A DNA stretch of 64,000 nt from Pyronema omphalodes (Eukaryota > Ascomycota > Pezizomycetes > Pezizales > Pyronemataceae). The stretch is taken from assembly GCA_024516155.1 (NCBI GenBank), contig JAJJXM010000084.1, positions 124,001 to 188,000 of the forward strand, given 5' to 3'. Made by a program: the position numbers and the translations under genes. Numbering within the stretch: the first letter of the stretch is position 1; each line of letters starts with the position of its first letter. This document shows positions 46,841 to 59,075 of this stretch, piece after piece. The notes under the pieces were generated by a model, which was given only the letters and a program-made list of their open reading frames with translations, was not told the DNA's origin and ran no database searches.

Positions 46841-49800
46841 TTATTTCCCTCCGCCTGCTCTTGCTGCGGGCACAGTGCCCAGCAACTGCGGCAAACTGGC
46901 TTGCGCTAATGCGTTACTCAAGCCCTGCACGCTTGCTGAATTCACCGTCAATCGCCTAGCGCCCGCTTTAATACCAGAACTCTTCGGGCTCAACACTGAG
47001 GACGTATGTCCACTCGTTCTCTCACCTTTGTTGGGAAGTCTTTTGGCGAATCCAATTCCAAAGATGCTGTCGGAACTCGATACACTAGATCGGCTCGGAG
47101 ATCTTCGTTTCGGCTTCTGCGTCTGGATAGCTCCAGAGATGCTCATTCGCATGGCTGGACGGTGGGCTGCCGGTCGGTTCTCGTAGCCACCACTCAGTCC
47201 AGAAGGCTCGTATGCGTTTATGGGTGAGTTATCGCCAGAGTTATCTTCGGAATCAGGAGGCGTGGGTTCTGCTTTCTTCGAGCCGAGGGGTGCAAGCATT
47301 TTGTTACGTGGCGGGGGTCGGATCGGGGGAGCAGATGCGCCGGATGAGGATGCGTATGGGTTGTTTGAACGAACAGCTGCAGGTTTTGATCGCTGAGGAA
47401 TATATTCATCGTCATCTTCCTCCTCTTCCTCCTCATCCGCACCGTCGGTTCGTGCTCCGGAAAAGTATGCGTCGTCGACAATCATTCGTCTGTGGCTGTT
47501 TTCTGACACCGGATCAACAAGCTCTTCGGTCCATCGTACACGTTTCTTTTCGCCAACCTTCTTGCCGAATACAACTCCCTTCTTAGGTGATTTATGCTTA
47601 ATATGTCTCGGAGATGGTCGGGCTGGAGAAATAGGAAGTTGAGAATGGAATTCGTTCGAAGTTGATGGTTTAAATGGCGAATAACCAGCACCGTAACCAG
47701 TGTGTTTGTTTTTCTTCGGGGATTTATAAGCTGACGGTTTGTAGGATTCCTGTGATACGAGCTCGCCAGTAGGTTTAACAATGTGTGACATGGCATCACC
47801 GGCCCCCTTCTGAATTTCAAAAAGAGATTTTCTTGCCTCCTCCAACGCCTCAGCTTCTGTAATATTGGTGTTCATGATTTTGTTGATGGTTGCATAGGTT
47901 TCGAAATGCGCTTTCGAGAGTAACTGAATAGAAGCCATAAAATTAACATCGAGTGTTGCAATAGCCCGCTGCACATCCCTTTCTCCCATTGTCATCCATA
48001 GGGTAGCTTCTGTATTTAGGATTGCCACATCTGAATCAACTACGCCGTCAATTGCCTGAAGGTTTTTGAGTGAACTCTGCAAAGTTGAATGAATAGCTCT
48101 TTCCCAATTGATTCCGTTTAATTTCTCCTTGATGCCTTGCTCCTTGAAAGTTAACTCCTGTAACACCTTCTCTGCTTCTCCCTGCATTTTGAGCATGGTT
48201 GCATTTGGCTCCTCTGCCTGCTGAGCTTGGTATACTGATTCGAAGGCATCCAACCAGGCATTTACAAATTGTATCCGCCGCTCAACCATCCGAAGATTCT
48301 GAAGTAACCGGATATTTTCGTCTCGAATAGGGGTTGTTTGTTCAAATGCATCCCTTATCCGTCTAAGACCATCCTTGATGCAGGCATCCTTTGCTGCGCG
48401 TTGCTTCGTAAGCGTGTTCACGGCTTCTTTGGTTGAATCGCTCAGTCTTGCCTTGAGTACATCCACCTCTTGCCGCAAGTCGTAAATTGCCTTGACATAC
48501 TGACTGACATGTCTATTAACATTAATGATATTTCGTGACACCTTTGTCTTGATGTTCTTGGCTCGATTGGCGTATTTCAAAGTATTATGCGTTTCGTCGT
48601 AATGTTGACTCGACGGACTGACACACACAATCATAACTGTTCTGCAGTTTCCACCCAAAGAAAATTTCAATAATCTTGTAAGCTTTGAGTCTCGGTATGG
48701 AACGTGGTTGCTGGTTTTGGCGTCGCAAAGAGAGTTAATGCAGTTACCGAGAGCTAATAAAGACCGGTTGATGTTGGCTCCCTCTAAAAGTCTCTCTCCC
48801 CGATTCTTAGTGACGGATGCTCTCTCACTACCAGCAAGGTCAATAATAGACAACGTCGACGCCATGTGATCCTCCGATAATCCTGCAGTTCGAGGCTTTT
48901 GTACAACGTTGATTTGTAGGACGGCATGTGATCGTGATGAGGCGGCGTTCGCCTCAGTGGGTGACTGTGTTCGGTTTGCATTTCCCATAACAATCATATC
49001 CATAACCTCCTCTACCGTACGTGGTGTATGCTGTGATAGACCTGATACTGATATATTCTTGTTGTTGTCTTCCCGTAACTGAAGTCCAATTTTGCTTCCA
49101 CCAGGTACCAAAAGGTCTCGAATCGTCTCATTGTAAATCTCGAGGTATGATAGTGTAAGATGGATCTCTTTTTCGTTGGCAAGGGCGTCTATGCGTTGGA
49201 AAAGCTCGGCACAAGTAAGGAAAATTATACCGGGGTTTGACGGGTTACCACTGCACGAGACACCGTTTAGTAAATATCTTGCTGATTCTCGACCGTAAAT
49301 TTTGCGCGTTCACAAACCTAATTGTATGCGTTTTACCACACCCAGTAGCTCCGTATGCAAACACTGTAGCATTGAATCCGTCGAGCACACTGTCCAGCAG
49401 CGATTTAGTGGTAGCCTCGTAAACATCCTGCTGAGAACAAGTTTCGTCGAATACCCGGTCAAAACCAAACCGCATATCCTTCACTCGCTTTCCCTGTGGT
49501 AGAATAGTTTTCTGGTATTTTGCCATGGGATTCTCTTCTGCGGGATCGAACACCCTGATGGTGTTAGAAGTCTGACCAGGTATGTAGGGTCCAGACGAAC
49601 TCACAGCATATGATCGTCTATTACCTTCACCACACGCCGTACTCCTTTGCCCGTAAGTGTAGGTTTTGGTGTCGCGAGAGCTCCATCGCCGAAGAATGCG
49701 GGGGCATCGTCTACTCGTGTACTGGTGGTGGGGTATTGTTAGTTTGGTGATGTTTCGAGAGCTAGAGGTGGGCTGAGGGAAACGAACAGTTGTGCAGCTT

Positions 49801-49913
49801 CCCTGATACTGAATGGCCGAACTCGGACTGTAACTATTAGCAATTGCTCTCGCGAGAGCCAATTCCAGCAGGGGAAGCTCACCAACTACCGAGATGGAAG
49901 ATGCAGAAGACAT
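46841..49913 (-). CDS. kip3: Kinesin-8 motor (Kip3/KipB type)
   Basis: Plus-end-directed microtubule motor and depolymerase that limits spindle and cytoplasmic microtubule length. Five exons are inferred: 49913-49883, 49827-49788, 49721-49605, 49554-49318 and 49250-46841, giving 944 aa. Joins restore VVRVRPFSIREAAQL, DDHMLVFDPAEENP and THTISGNPSNPGIIF. Motor about residues 8-376: P-loop GATGCGKT at 131-138, SSRSH at 246-250, DLAGSE at 279-284, and NINRSLLALGNCINSL. The neck ANRAKNIKTKVSRNIINVNRHVSQYVKAIYDLR and the family-specific block FVNAWLDAFESVYQA identify kinesin-8. Coiled coils follow, then a basic Ser/Pro-rich tail likely to bind microtubules. The 40-nt second exon uses donor GTTCGT; this and exon 1 are the least certain parts. 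Confidence 0.93.
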
Positions 49914-51042
49914 TCTGTCGAGACAGTACAGCTTCCAGCACTATGAGTCTCCAAAAATGCAAAAATAAGACAGGTAGATTAAAAGAGCGGGGCTCCGCGT
50001 CGGCGGTAGCAGTGGTCCAGTTTGAGTCGTGGGGATGGTTGGTTTCAGGGTTCGCGTGCGTCTGTCGTGGTTACTGTGCCTGCGTATGGCGTTCGTGTCT
50101 TGTAGTGACCGTCGATTGGTTTTGTCTCCCCGATGACTCGTCGTTGTTGTCGGCGTGTCGTCTGCTACTCGGGTAAAGCGAAGAGGATTTTTGGTGTTTC
50201 GGTGTTTGTTGTCGTGAGAGGGACCCTGGGGTCGTCGTGTTGTTGCTGTAGCAACGCGTAGCTGGGAGCTGTTTGTATGTACCCGCCAACCGCTAACCCC
50301 ACCACACAAAATGTATGGCTGGAAAACGTGGGTGGCTAAAGGAAGAAATACGATGCACCCCATAATTCGTGGTTGGCGTTGATAGGGCTGGCGATCTGAA
50401 CCCGACTTCAAAATCTACAGTACATATGTACATCTTCCAAGCGGTTGGTGCACGGTGTTCCATACGTATACACGCCACATTTTCACCCCGCCTTCGATAT
50501 TGAGGTGGGGTAATTCCTACGGCATTGACTTCAGATTTCTGTGATTGATGAAGATTTGAAGGAAGGTTTCACACAGAATCGAAGGGTCCTGTCTTCGAAT
50601 CTCGCTTAAACCTAGCGTTCAGCCTTATTTGGGATAAAGAGGGATCTCATCAGGCTTGAAGCCCCGCAGAAGTTCCTCTTCCACCAGCCGAATTTAATTG
50701 AAGGGCCATCTGGACCCTTGAGCTAGCATCGGGTAACGGCCGCATATAAGCTTTGGTACACCATCCTCTGGAGTCGCACTGCGGCCGTTATACAAGCCTT
50801 TCTCGAGAAAACCCCAACAACATGGTTTTGTAACTGGATAAATGTCAATGTATCAGCGAGAAAATGAGCAGGCGTATTCACGTGATGTGCTTATATCTGA
50901 AGACTTGAATTCTCACGATGCAGTGATTTTAGCATCTCAGTCGTGGAAGTACGGTGTATACAATGATTAAATAATAGCGGATCCTATTTATAATTTTCCG
51001 TTTTATTCACACATCTCAGCTCATGACCATGTCAACTGAAGG
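49914..51042. other. Intergenic
   Basis: Leader and promoter of kinesin-8, then unique DNA. No gene recognised. Confidence 0.5.
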
Positions 51043-51335
51043 ATATTGATGCAGTTTTTCTGCGTTGTTATGGGTGAATTCATTATCGATTTTTCGTCTG
51101 TCGAAGGGCAAGCATGTAAAAAAGATTTGCCAAGAAAGATCTCTCATTAAAATTCACTTTGAAGACACTGGTTTTTACCCAAGTCATCTGCACCCATATT
51201 CAATATAAATCAAAAAGCGATAACAGTTAAGCTGAAATCTTAGATAAAGGATTGGTTCAATTTCATATGTCATGGATGACAATCAAAAGATTTTACTCCC
51301 GTGAATGGAACCCAATTTTAAGTTATTATCAGCAG
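51043..51335 (+). pseudogene. Relic of the A/B membrane-protein family (exon 2 region)
   Basis: Translates as ILMQFFCVVMGEFIIDFSSVEGQAC, matching ISLMQCFYVVMGGFVIDFSAVDDQEC of paralogue B. After stops and a frame change comes DKGLVQFHMSWMTIK, matching AKGLVCFQVSWMTIQ. The following GTTATTATCAG recalls the end of the family's third-exon acceptor. Exon 1 and the C-terminal exons are not visible. It is a third, decayed copy about 31 kb from paralogue B. Confidence 0.75.
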
Positions 51336-51856
51336 GATACCACTTTTAAAATCTAGGGATAATCATTACATAGCAGTGTCGAGAGTAAATAGCCTTGTAC
51401 AAATGTTCTAAGCTCTGCTTATGCATATCCCATGGTCGAAGAAACATTCAATTGTCTGCCCCAGGTTTGTACTTATGCTCTCTCTCTAGTCCACATAACA
51501 TTCAAGGCGTGAATTATAAGTCCTTTCCTATATTATCACAAATAAGAATCTATAATAATATCCAGTATATTCAAGCTCGTTGGACATTATTCATTTGAAA
51601 ACAACCCATATATCCTCCACAAACAGCGGTAATCACGAAGGCAAATCAATGCAGGACTATTCTCAACCCTACATATCCATCATATCAACTCCACCACTTT
51701 TCAAAAAAACTCACTCTCAACTCCATAAACCCACTAAATAACCCATTACCCCTCCCTCGAGACAAGCCACCACATCCGCGTCGACGAAAGAAACCGCCAG
51801 CAACAACAGGATCAAAAAGAACTCCTCACCCCATGACAGGTGAGGACAAAAAGAAA
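51336..51856. other. Intergenic
   Basis: No gene. From about 51769 it contains the 3' flank shared, in inverted orientation, with the tRNA at 52831. Confidence 0.5.
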
Positions 51857-51940
51857 CTCCTCGGCGGGGAATTGAACCCCGGTCTCCCGCGAACTATCAG
51901 TAGTGACAGGCGGAAATACTAACCACTATACTACCGAGGA
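51857..51940 (-). tRNA. tRNA-Asp (GTC) with intron, copy 2
   Basis: Same 84-nt sequence as copy 1, with a T-rich terminator (TTTCTTTTT) directly after its 3' end. Confidence 0.93.
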
Positions 51941-52830
51941 TTGTATCTTTTGTGTTTCAATTACAAATATAAAGCAATTTTTCTTGTCTGAGATGTCGGA
52001 TAATAAGGGTTTGGGTGATTATTTTTTCGGGTTGTTGGAATCTGGTTTGGTGTGGATTGCTGGGTCCTGGGTGATTAATTGTATTTCAATTGACGGTCTT
52101 CGTGCTGGATTAGCGTATGATGGAATTCTCAGTCGTAAAGTCAGCCACGCTGTTGTACTCCGATCAAATGGATCACTTGCTCCTTGCCAGCGGATCCAAT
52201 AGAAGGATGTCAGGTTCGAAGACCTTATCAATTGCAATAAAACCGGTAGTGTATGTCTGGTAACTGCGACGCTCGGTTGGCTTAAGTCTTTGGCAATTTA
52301 GCTCCTGGTTGTTGGATACTTATAGTGCATGAAGTGAAATGTAGACAAAAACTCCTAATATTTTGTTGAGATGCAATTCATGGCCATTTCATCTACATCA
52401 TCGGCTGCCTTTATTTTTCCTTGTTAACAGGACTAATAGCGAACCGGATTCAGCACTGCGGTGATTGGCATTTTCAGGACAAATAAGTAGTAATACATAT
52501 GTGGTCAAGTATTCTTCGACTATGAAGTTAGTACATACCCAATCGGTCAACGGCGAGGTACCCATAAACATACTCCAAGCGAGAGATGTTAGTGATCCAC
52601 TATCGAGCATCAGCTACAGGGCTGATAACCCCAGATACCCGGTGACCTAAAAACTACGCCTGCCGCCGCTGCTATGTACACTAAAACTGACCACCATCAC
52701 CATCACCAATACTTGGGACTCACACTCCCATCGTCTATAAATACAATGCGATACTTCACCACTCAACAGCAAAGAAGTGACTTTGTTTCAAGTTTTGCTT
52801 GTAATTGCTATGCCGGTACATGAAATATAA
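51941..52830. other. Spacer between two inverted tRNA-Asp genes
   Basis: No supported gene; AT-rich unique sequence. Confidence 0.5.
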
Positions 52831-52914
52831 TCCTCGGTAGTATAGTGGTTAGTATTTCCGCCTGTCACTACTGATAGTTCGCGGGAGACCGGGGTTCAAT
52901 TCCCCGCCGAGGAG
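52831..52914 (+). tRNA. tRNA-Asp (GTC) with intron, copy 3
   Basis: Identical 84-nt sequence, in the opposite orientation to copy 2, followed by TTTCTTTTT. Confidence 0.93.
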
Positions 52915-53084
52915 TTTCTTTTTATCCCCACTCGTCATAGGGTGAAGCGTTCCTTTTTTTGCTGTTGTTGCTGGCGGTTTCTTTCGTCAGCCCGGGTGAG
53001 TTGTCTTTTCTGAAAAAAAAAAAAAAAGATAAAGGGTAATATCGTATGTTTTCGTCACGACTTAGAACTTAGTTCTACAGAGGT

Positions 53085-53318
53085 ATGGAGTTGATGAGAT
53101 ATATACAATCAATTGCTCTCAGCTGCGATGGGAACTGGTGGCTACTGGTTTCTTTTTCTACTGTTTTTGTTATTTTGTGTAGCTTGATTGCTGTTTTTCT
53201 GGTCGCCTTTTGTCGAGAGGCTAGGTTTGATGAGAGGATAATGACGGGAGTAGTTCTTGAGGATCTAATCCGTTTATCATTGGAGGGGACGATAGATATG
53301 ATTAAGGAAAAGACCTAA
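53085..53318 (+). CDS. Hypothetical 77-residue single-pass membrane peptide
   Basis: ATG-started frame with one strong hydrophobic span (WWLLVSFSTVFVILCSLIAV, continuing FLVAFC) and a charged C-terminal half (REARFDERIMTGVVLEDLIR). The composition is more protein-like than in neighbouring frames, but no homology is recognised and chance is a real alternative. It starts about 170 bp after a tRNA. Confidence 0.25.
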   Translation: MELMRYIQSIALSCDGNWWLLVSFSTVFVILCSLIAVFLVAFCREARFDERIMTGVVLEDLIRLSLEGTIDMIKEKT

Positions 53319-54256
53319 TGCTGGGGAAATGAGGCATAGAAATTTATGACCTAAGGCAGTACTTGTTTGATAATTCTCTATCCTCCAAATCAAAACTAGT
53401 TGACAGAGTTTTAGAACGGCACACGCGGTTCATAGACTGAACCAGTTGTCGGTATAAAAAGCCATTAAGTATTCATGGCAATATGCCCGTAGATATTCGT
53501 CAGGATATTCGAGGCTTTTTGTTTATTTGTACTTTAAATTAGACTTGAGAAATATCACGGCATCTGGGCTATGAGTGGTATAACCTTGCTTTATTCATTA
53601 TTTTCTCTGATAGCTAGTAGAGAACTGCGCACTTTATAGATGAGTTAAGTGAAGGTACGATGGTGCAACGGAGTGTTTGTCCAAAAATAGGGTTAGTCGT
53701 TCTTCTTGGGGACTTCCGGTCTATGGATACTTAAAGTGAGTTTTCGTAACAAGAGCTACAACTTTTATTTTTGGATGAGGGTTTAGAATGTCGGATAACT
53801 CCACAAGCTGTAAGTGGTTTACTGTCCAAATACCATATGTACTCTACACATTCTCTCCAACATCTTTGGAGCCATATGTTTGATTCTACGGAAATCATGC
53901 ACTTTACCCCCCTTAGAAGTCGAAATTAGCATATCTCAATCACTTCATCTTATATCTCAATTAATTGAAGCTTTCATTGTTATAGGCTCATAGAAGATTT
54001 GATCTGTGTTTGGGAATTTGGGGCACATTACGGCTTTGTTTGGTTGAGTTATTGAAGAAAGTCTAGCTTCATAGGTAGATTTTTGTATCCGCCACGGGTC
54101 CCAAGCGCTTTATGATAGTGTTTTATAATGTATAATGAAGTAACACTACTTATGCTTCTGTTGATTCAGCGTGAGGTATCGGTTATTATTCATTATTTCA
54201 TGCCATCTACGGGCTCAAGGTTGTAATATGTAAACTGTACACAAAGCTGAATATCA
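53319..54256. other. Intergenic
   Basis: No gene or clear repeat seen. Confidence 0.5.
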
Positions 54257-54373
54257 GCTACGGTCATAGAATCATGAATACAACGCATCCCGTCCGCTCT
54301 GCGCTATTTAAGCATGATATCGTCCGGCTAGTACTGTCGTGGGTGACCAGACGGGAATCCCGGATACTGTAGT
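54257..54373 (+). rRNA. 5S rRNA, divergent or degenerate copy
   Basis: The 117-nt segment contains CATCCCGTCCGCTCTG near 54286-54301, TTAAGC, CTAGTACT, GTGGGTGACCAGACGGGAATCCCGG and ACTGTAG, in the order and spacing of fungal 5S rRNA. Helix I can pair (CTACGGT with ACTGTAG) and a TTTTT terminator follows. The 5' third and the internal control region differ from the usual fungal sequence, so it may be a pseudogene. Dispersed 5S genes are normal in filamentous ascomycetes. Confidence 0.8.
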
Positions 54374-55359
54374 TTTTGTCGCTCCATTCACGCTTGTTTT
54401 GCCTTGCCGTTGCTCTCTGGTATTTTGTAGAAGGGCTTTCCTTTTTAGTTAAAAAGTTCATATGCTATAAGTTGTCATCTCTATGTATAGAGTCTTCCAG
54501 CTTAATGAGTTGCGGCGGAGAATCAAGCGAACGGGTAGTTTAATCATTAGGTTAATGTCTTTTGGTGTTTTTGTTCAAAAATAGGTACGGAGGGGGTCTT
54601 GAAGGTATATCCAAGTTAATCTCGCGGATTCTCGTCAAAGGAGTCGTTAATAGTAAACCAATTGTAGCATTGTACGAATATATCAAAAGAATATCGTACT
54701 CGTGGTTCGTATCCGACATAAAGGTCATATTGTCCTACATGACAATTGTACCTTGGGTAGGATTTGTATCCTGTAGAGTTAAAGGTCAGATATCATACCG
54801 ACATAGACAAAACTACTAGGTATTTATTGAACCCCAGAAATTCAGCGGTTAATAGCCATTGAAAAATGAAAATCATAATCAACGTCAAAGTCCGATTTCA
54901 ATCATTTGAGCCGATAGTCAAAGAGCCCATGAAATAGAAACTATGGAATCATAAATGCACATAAACTCTCAATTTTCAAGTCAGTAAACCACCTGAAATT
55001 TTCCATGCCATTCGGCTGGCAGAAATTGCATTAGCTCGGGGTACTCTCATGATGAATAATGCGTAAGTAATGAAAACAATCCAGATAAAAATCAATCAAG
55101 TCATATCCATCACGGTGCGTTCTCGTTCTGTCAACCCAACCCGCTAGATTTGCGAGTTTTAAGACCAAAACCGCATCGTCTGACGACTCCAGGAAGTTTT
55201 GCCAAAAGGAAATTCCTACCTGGTACCCCATGCCCCCCTCCGAGAACATCGAAGAGACAGTTTCCTTCGCGGTACCCAAGAGTAGCAAAAATCCATCCAG
55301 CATCCACCGCCCTCAGAATAAATGGCGTGGCTAAGATTCGGAACAAAAGCAAAAAGAAA
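54374..55359. other. Intergenic
   Basis: No supported gene. Confidence 0.5.
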
Positions 55360-55431
55360 TGGAGGAGCGGCGAATCGAACGCCGGACCGCCTCTATGCTA
55401 AAGAGGAATTATACCACTAAACCACACCCCC
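55360..55431 (-). tRNA. tRNA-Ala (AGC)
   Basis: On the minus strand, acceptor GGGGGTG pairs with CTCCTCC (one T-T mismatch), the D-arm is GTTTAGTGGTATAAT, the anticodon arm CCTCT-TTAGCAT-AGAGG gives anticodon AGC, and the T-arm is CGGCG-TTCGATT-CGCCG. No intron; 72 nt. Confidence 0.93.
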
Positions 55432-57448
55432 ATGCTGTGGTAATCAGTATACAGTACTTAATACAAACATCATATCATGGTTGAATCGTGGAGATCAAGA
55501 TGTTTTCAAGCTTGATTCGTTCAGTCAATGTAACAATATCTCTGCACTGGCTGGAGTGCTTGACAATCTTGTAGGCGATGATGTGCAGTAATAATTTTAC
55601 CAGACAAAACGAGGATCAGAAAAAAAATTTCATTGTGGTGTTTGTGCAGATGCGAATGATAATGTATGCTGAAAGAGCGACGAAATTACATGTTTTTTTT
55701 CCTTTCGTATTTCAATGGGGGGTGTTTTTATTGAACCAAGCAAAAATCTTTAGAACTCCCTTTTTAACATAACCTAGCCTTATTAGACCAAATCCCATCG
55801 TTTGAAGTTTTAGAAAACTGACGGGAAACCGTTGCACTAGGCAGTATTGGGATAGATACCATTTTATGGATAGCCTTCCAGTTGGTGTTAGTTGGGGGTG
55901 TCGGTTACATTTAAAACATTGAGGTCAGGCTTGTCTTCACTGATATCCATTATTTCAAGTGCCTGTATGTGGTATTCTGTGCTTTGGTTTGTGGTATGCT
56001 ATCGATTTACTCTAACATTTTCCATAGGAGTAAGCAATAGATTTAGCATATAAGGTTATTAATTGACTAGGCTAACCAGCACTACTAGAAAGATACAGAA
56101 GACGACTTATGACCCACAGAATCTAGGTGAAAAGGAGACCTCCCGACCTAGAAAAAACTCCAAGACATTGAACACATGTCATAAGGATTGATCCAATCAA
56201 ATAGGTCCCATTACACGTGGACATATTCTCGCCTACTCAAAGCATTCGGTCTATCGGGGGTCCGGGGCTATCTCCCAGACTCACAGTTAATAATAGCCCC
56301 CGAGTGATCGGTTACAATTTCTAGTAAGCCATGTTCCAGAAGGCTCTGACGACACACGTTCTCGCACTGTCATATACAGTTGTTGACGAACACTGTATCT
56401 TTGCTCGCCTACCTCCCTGTTTTATCGAATCAGTGCCAGCGATGTAAAGTATCTTAGATATGAGGAACTATCATGGTAAGGTTTTAATTCTTTTGTTACA
56501 AGTTGCAGTCCCTGGGCTACGTGCTGCCTCCATTACCCACCGGATCTGAATTCTATTTCTCATCAGCGCCAAACTGGCATCATAGGTCTCGAAGTCAGCG
56601 GGAACCCCTCCGCCATGAGAACATTTTTGAGTACTTCGCCGTGGCTAAAGTCTAGGCCTGTGAACGGTTGCATTTCAATTGAAAATCGAAAATCTTATCT
56701 GAACTATAGCCAAATGTTCTGTAGAAAGTTAGAAACGTCATGTAATCATATAGTTTGGGTTGAAACTTTGGTTAGATTCACTAAAAGCAATAGCGGGGAA
56801 ATCTATCTGTTCTGTCAGCGGAAAAAATTAACACAGCTCCAGTTCACCAGAGGGCGAATAAAGAAGATTTTTAAAATGACCCCTAGGTATACAGTCACTC
56901 TTCAACGCATAAACCATTCTATCTTTGGAACATATTCAATGCCGGTACTACCATTATGAAGTTACAATACTTTCCATCTACATTTTAGGAAAGAAACCAA
57001 CGGTTAGTTAGTCATACTACAATATCTGAAACCAGGTATCTAACCCGGTTAGAGAAAATACCGTCAAAGTGGATCGCTCGAAAGCAATAGTATGTATCTC
57101 CTCATCTTCACTGTAATGTTTTTCTGTATCAATGCATCTTTAGAAATCTTAGTGATAACTAAAATCGTAATCTTTCAGTATCTGTATTTGAACCAGACTG
57201 GCTAGAGAATGAGTCGGAGAACGCGGCAAAATCTAAATCCACGAATTCTCTCTCCACACCCCTCACACCCACTGTCCCCGAATCTCTGAACAGTCTCAAA
57301 CACAATCGCCAATATAAACTATCGGAATAATCAAAGTCAAACCCAACACACTCAAACCAGAACCGCTCAGAGTACGAAAATGTTGACAGATTAGATACCT
57401 TAATACGCATTTTGGATTATAAAACTTAATACATTACATATTACATAA
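55432..57448. other. Intergenic
   Basis: About 2 kb without a recognisable gene. A 114-codon ATG frame at 56615-56959 has no family-like features and is not called. Confidence 0.5.
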
Positions 57449-57532
57449 TCCTCGGTAGTATAGTGGTTAGTATTTCCGCCTGTCACTGCTGATAGTTCGC
57501 GGGAGACCGGGGTTCAATTCCCCGCCGAGGAG
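57449..57532 (+). tRNA. tRNA-Asp (GTC) with intron, copy 4
   Basis: Same as the other three except for one base inside the intron (CACTGCTGATAG against CACTACTGATAG). T-rich terminator follows. Confidence 0.93.
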
Positions 57533-59075
57533 TTTCTTTTTGCTACTTTTGAGGTGGTGGCAGGTGCTGCTTGTAATTTGTTTTATCACACCTGGGGCCA
57601 GGGTCTATCCAAACGATAGTGTGTAAAGTTTTAGAAATTTAGAATTCTAACTTCACAGCTTGAGAAATTCACTGCGATCCAAAAAGCGACATATGTACAT
57701 GCAGTGTATCCGAACTGAGGGCTCCCATTTTCAGCGAAGTTTGAACCGGAGAACGCCATGCCACTCGGAGAACGGCCCGCACCTCCGATAAAATTTCGGG
57801 GTTACAAACACATGCATATGTGCGTGCTTCCAGAAACAACCGATTCACTGTGTTTCACGCTATATATGCACGTGGGACGTGATTCTAGAGAAACCAAGCC
57901 AGTTCTATATAGCGGACTTCTGGAGTTCAGATTTAGTTGCATACGGAGTTATGGAAATTGCGCTTAGGGGTTTTGTGGCGCTTGAAGTTTGGCGCGCTTA
58001 AGGACGTTGACGTTGATGTTGTGACACCTCGCGGAATATTGAGAAGCTTCAAGCACTTGCTGCTGTTGACAGTCCCAATAGCCGAATCGGCGAATGTGAT
58101 GTTGTTAAGGGTTGAAACCACGCTATCAAGAATAGGCGGCTAGTTTCATGCGCAGCTCTCCTGTTAAGACAATCACTCACAGTTCCACCTTTTGCTCCAT
58201 CTTGTACTTTGCACTTCTAGCAGCTCAGGTACAATAATTTCTTTACACCATATATTTTACTTCTTGCTTCTGATATTAATTCTTAGATGATCTAGCTTTC
58301 ATCCACCCTATTTTGTTTAAATCTTTATTCATATTCGGGCTTGGAACCCTCACTCTTTCAAGGCGCTCGACTATACCGGAACTCACAGGCCACTTGGTTT
58401 TCGAACATTAACTGCATACCATTAGAAAAGTGATACACAAAGCGCAATGCTCTGGATCTGGCGGCAGATCTGAATCGGGTCCCGAGTCCCGAGTCCGGAG
58501 CCTCGGAGCACCAGGCCATCGGGGCATCAGATAACTTGGCATCACATCGCACGGGCCGGAAATGGCGGATATCGGGGGTTGCACAGACTTTATCGCATCG
58601 CTACGCTTGTTTTGAGCCCTCTGAAAAGTCTCAAAGTAGGTCTTTACTCCGAAGACTGTTTGGGTCGCTTTTGACGTTCTTTACACAGCTTACACAGCCC
58701 CGCAACAATCTTGGCTCTGCATAAACAATTGCGGGTTCGTCAAACTACAGTCTCATGGTTTACAACATAAGAATGAGGAACATCCAAACAAAAGAGAAGC
58801 TTTTACATCAATTCATGTCCCCCAAAATCCTTTTCACCCTTCTATGTGCTAATTACCTTTATATCTTATCTAGTTTAATACCTACATACATAGTTACATA
58901 TATACTTTAATGACCTTCCTTTCTTTTTTTCAATCATCTTCATCCTTGGTATCTCTCCGGATATCGTCTTTTTCACTCAGCTTTCAGATAGTATCGCACC
59001 TCTCCCCTGATAGAGCTTCTTCACTTCCTCGCTAGGCATTCCGGCGGCCCAAAATACACCCACTGGCTCGCTCTC
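57533..59075. other. Intergenic downstream of spa2
   Basis: No gene supported. The last few hundred bases are probably the spa2 3' UTR. Confidence 0.5.

Larger units (their letters stand above)
51769..53000. repeat. Inverted duplication of a tRNA-Asp gene and its 3' flank
   Basis: The tRNA and about 90 bp of 3' flank on the left (51769-51940) recur as an inverted copy on the right (52831-53000): both flanks carry GTTTCTTTTT, GTCAT-GGGTGA, GTTGTTGCTGGCGGTTTCTTTCGTC. The arms are separated by about 890 bp. The 5' sides of the tRNAs are unrelated. Confidence 0.8.

Noticed and set aside
56615..56959. 114-codon ATG frame as a gene
   Set aside because: No domain, signal or composition evidence, and similar frames occur by chance in this AT-rich region.
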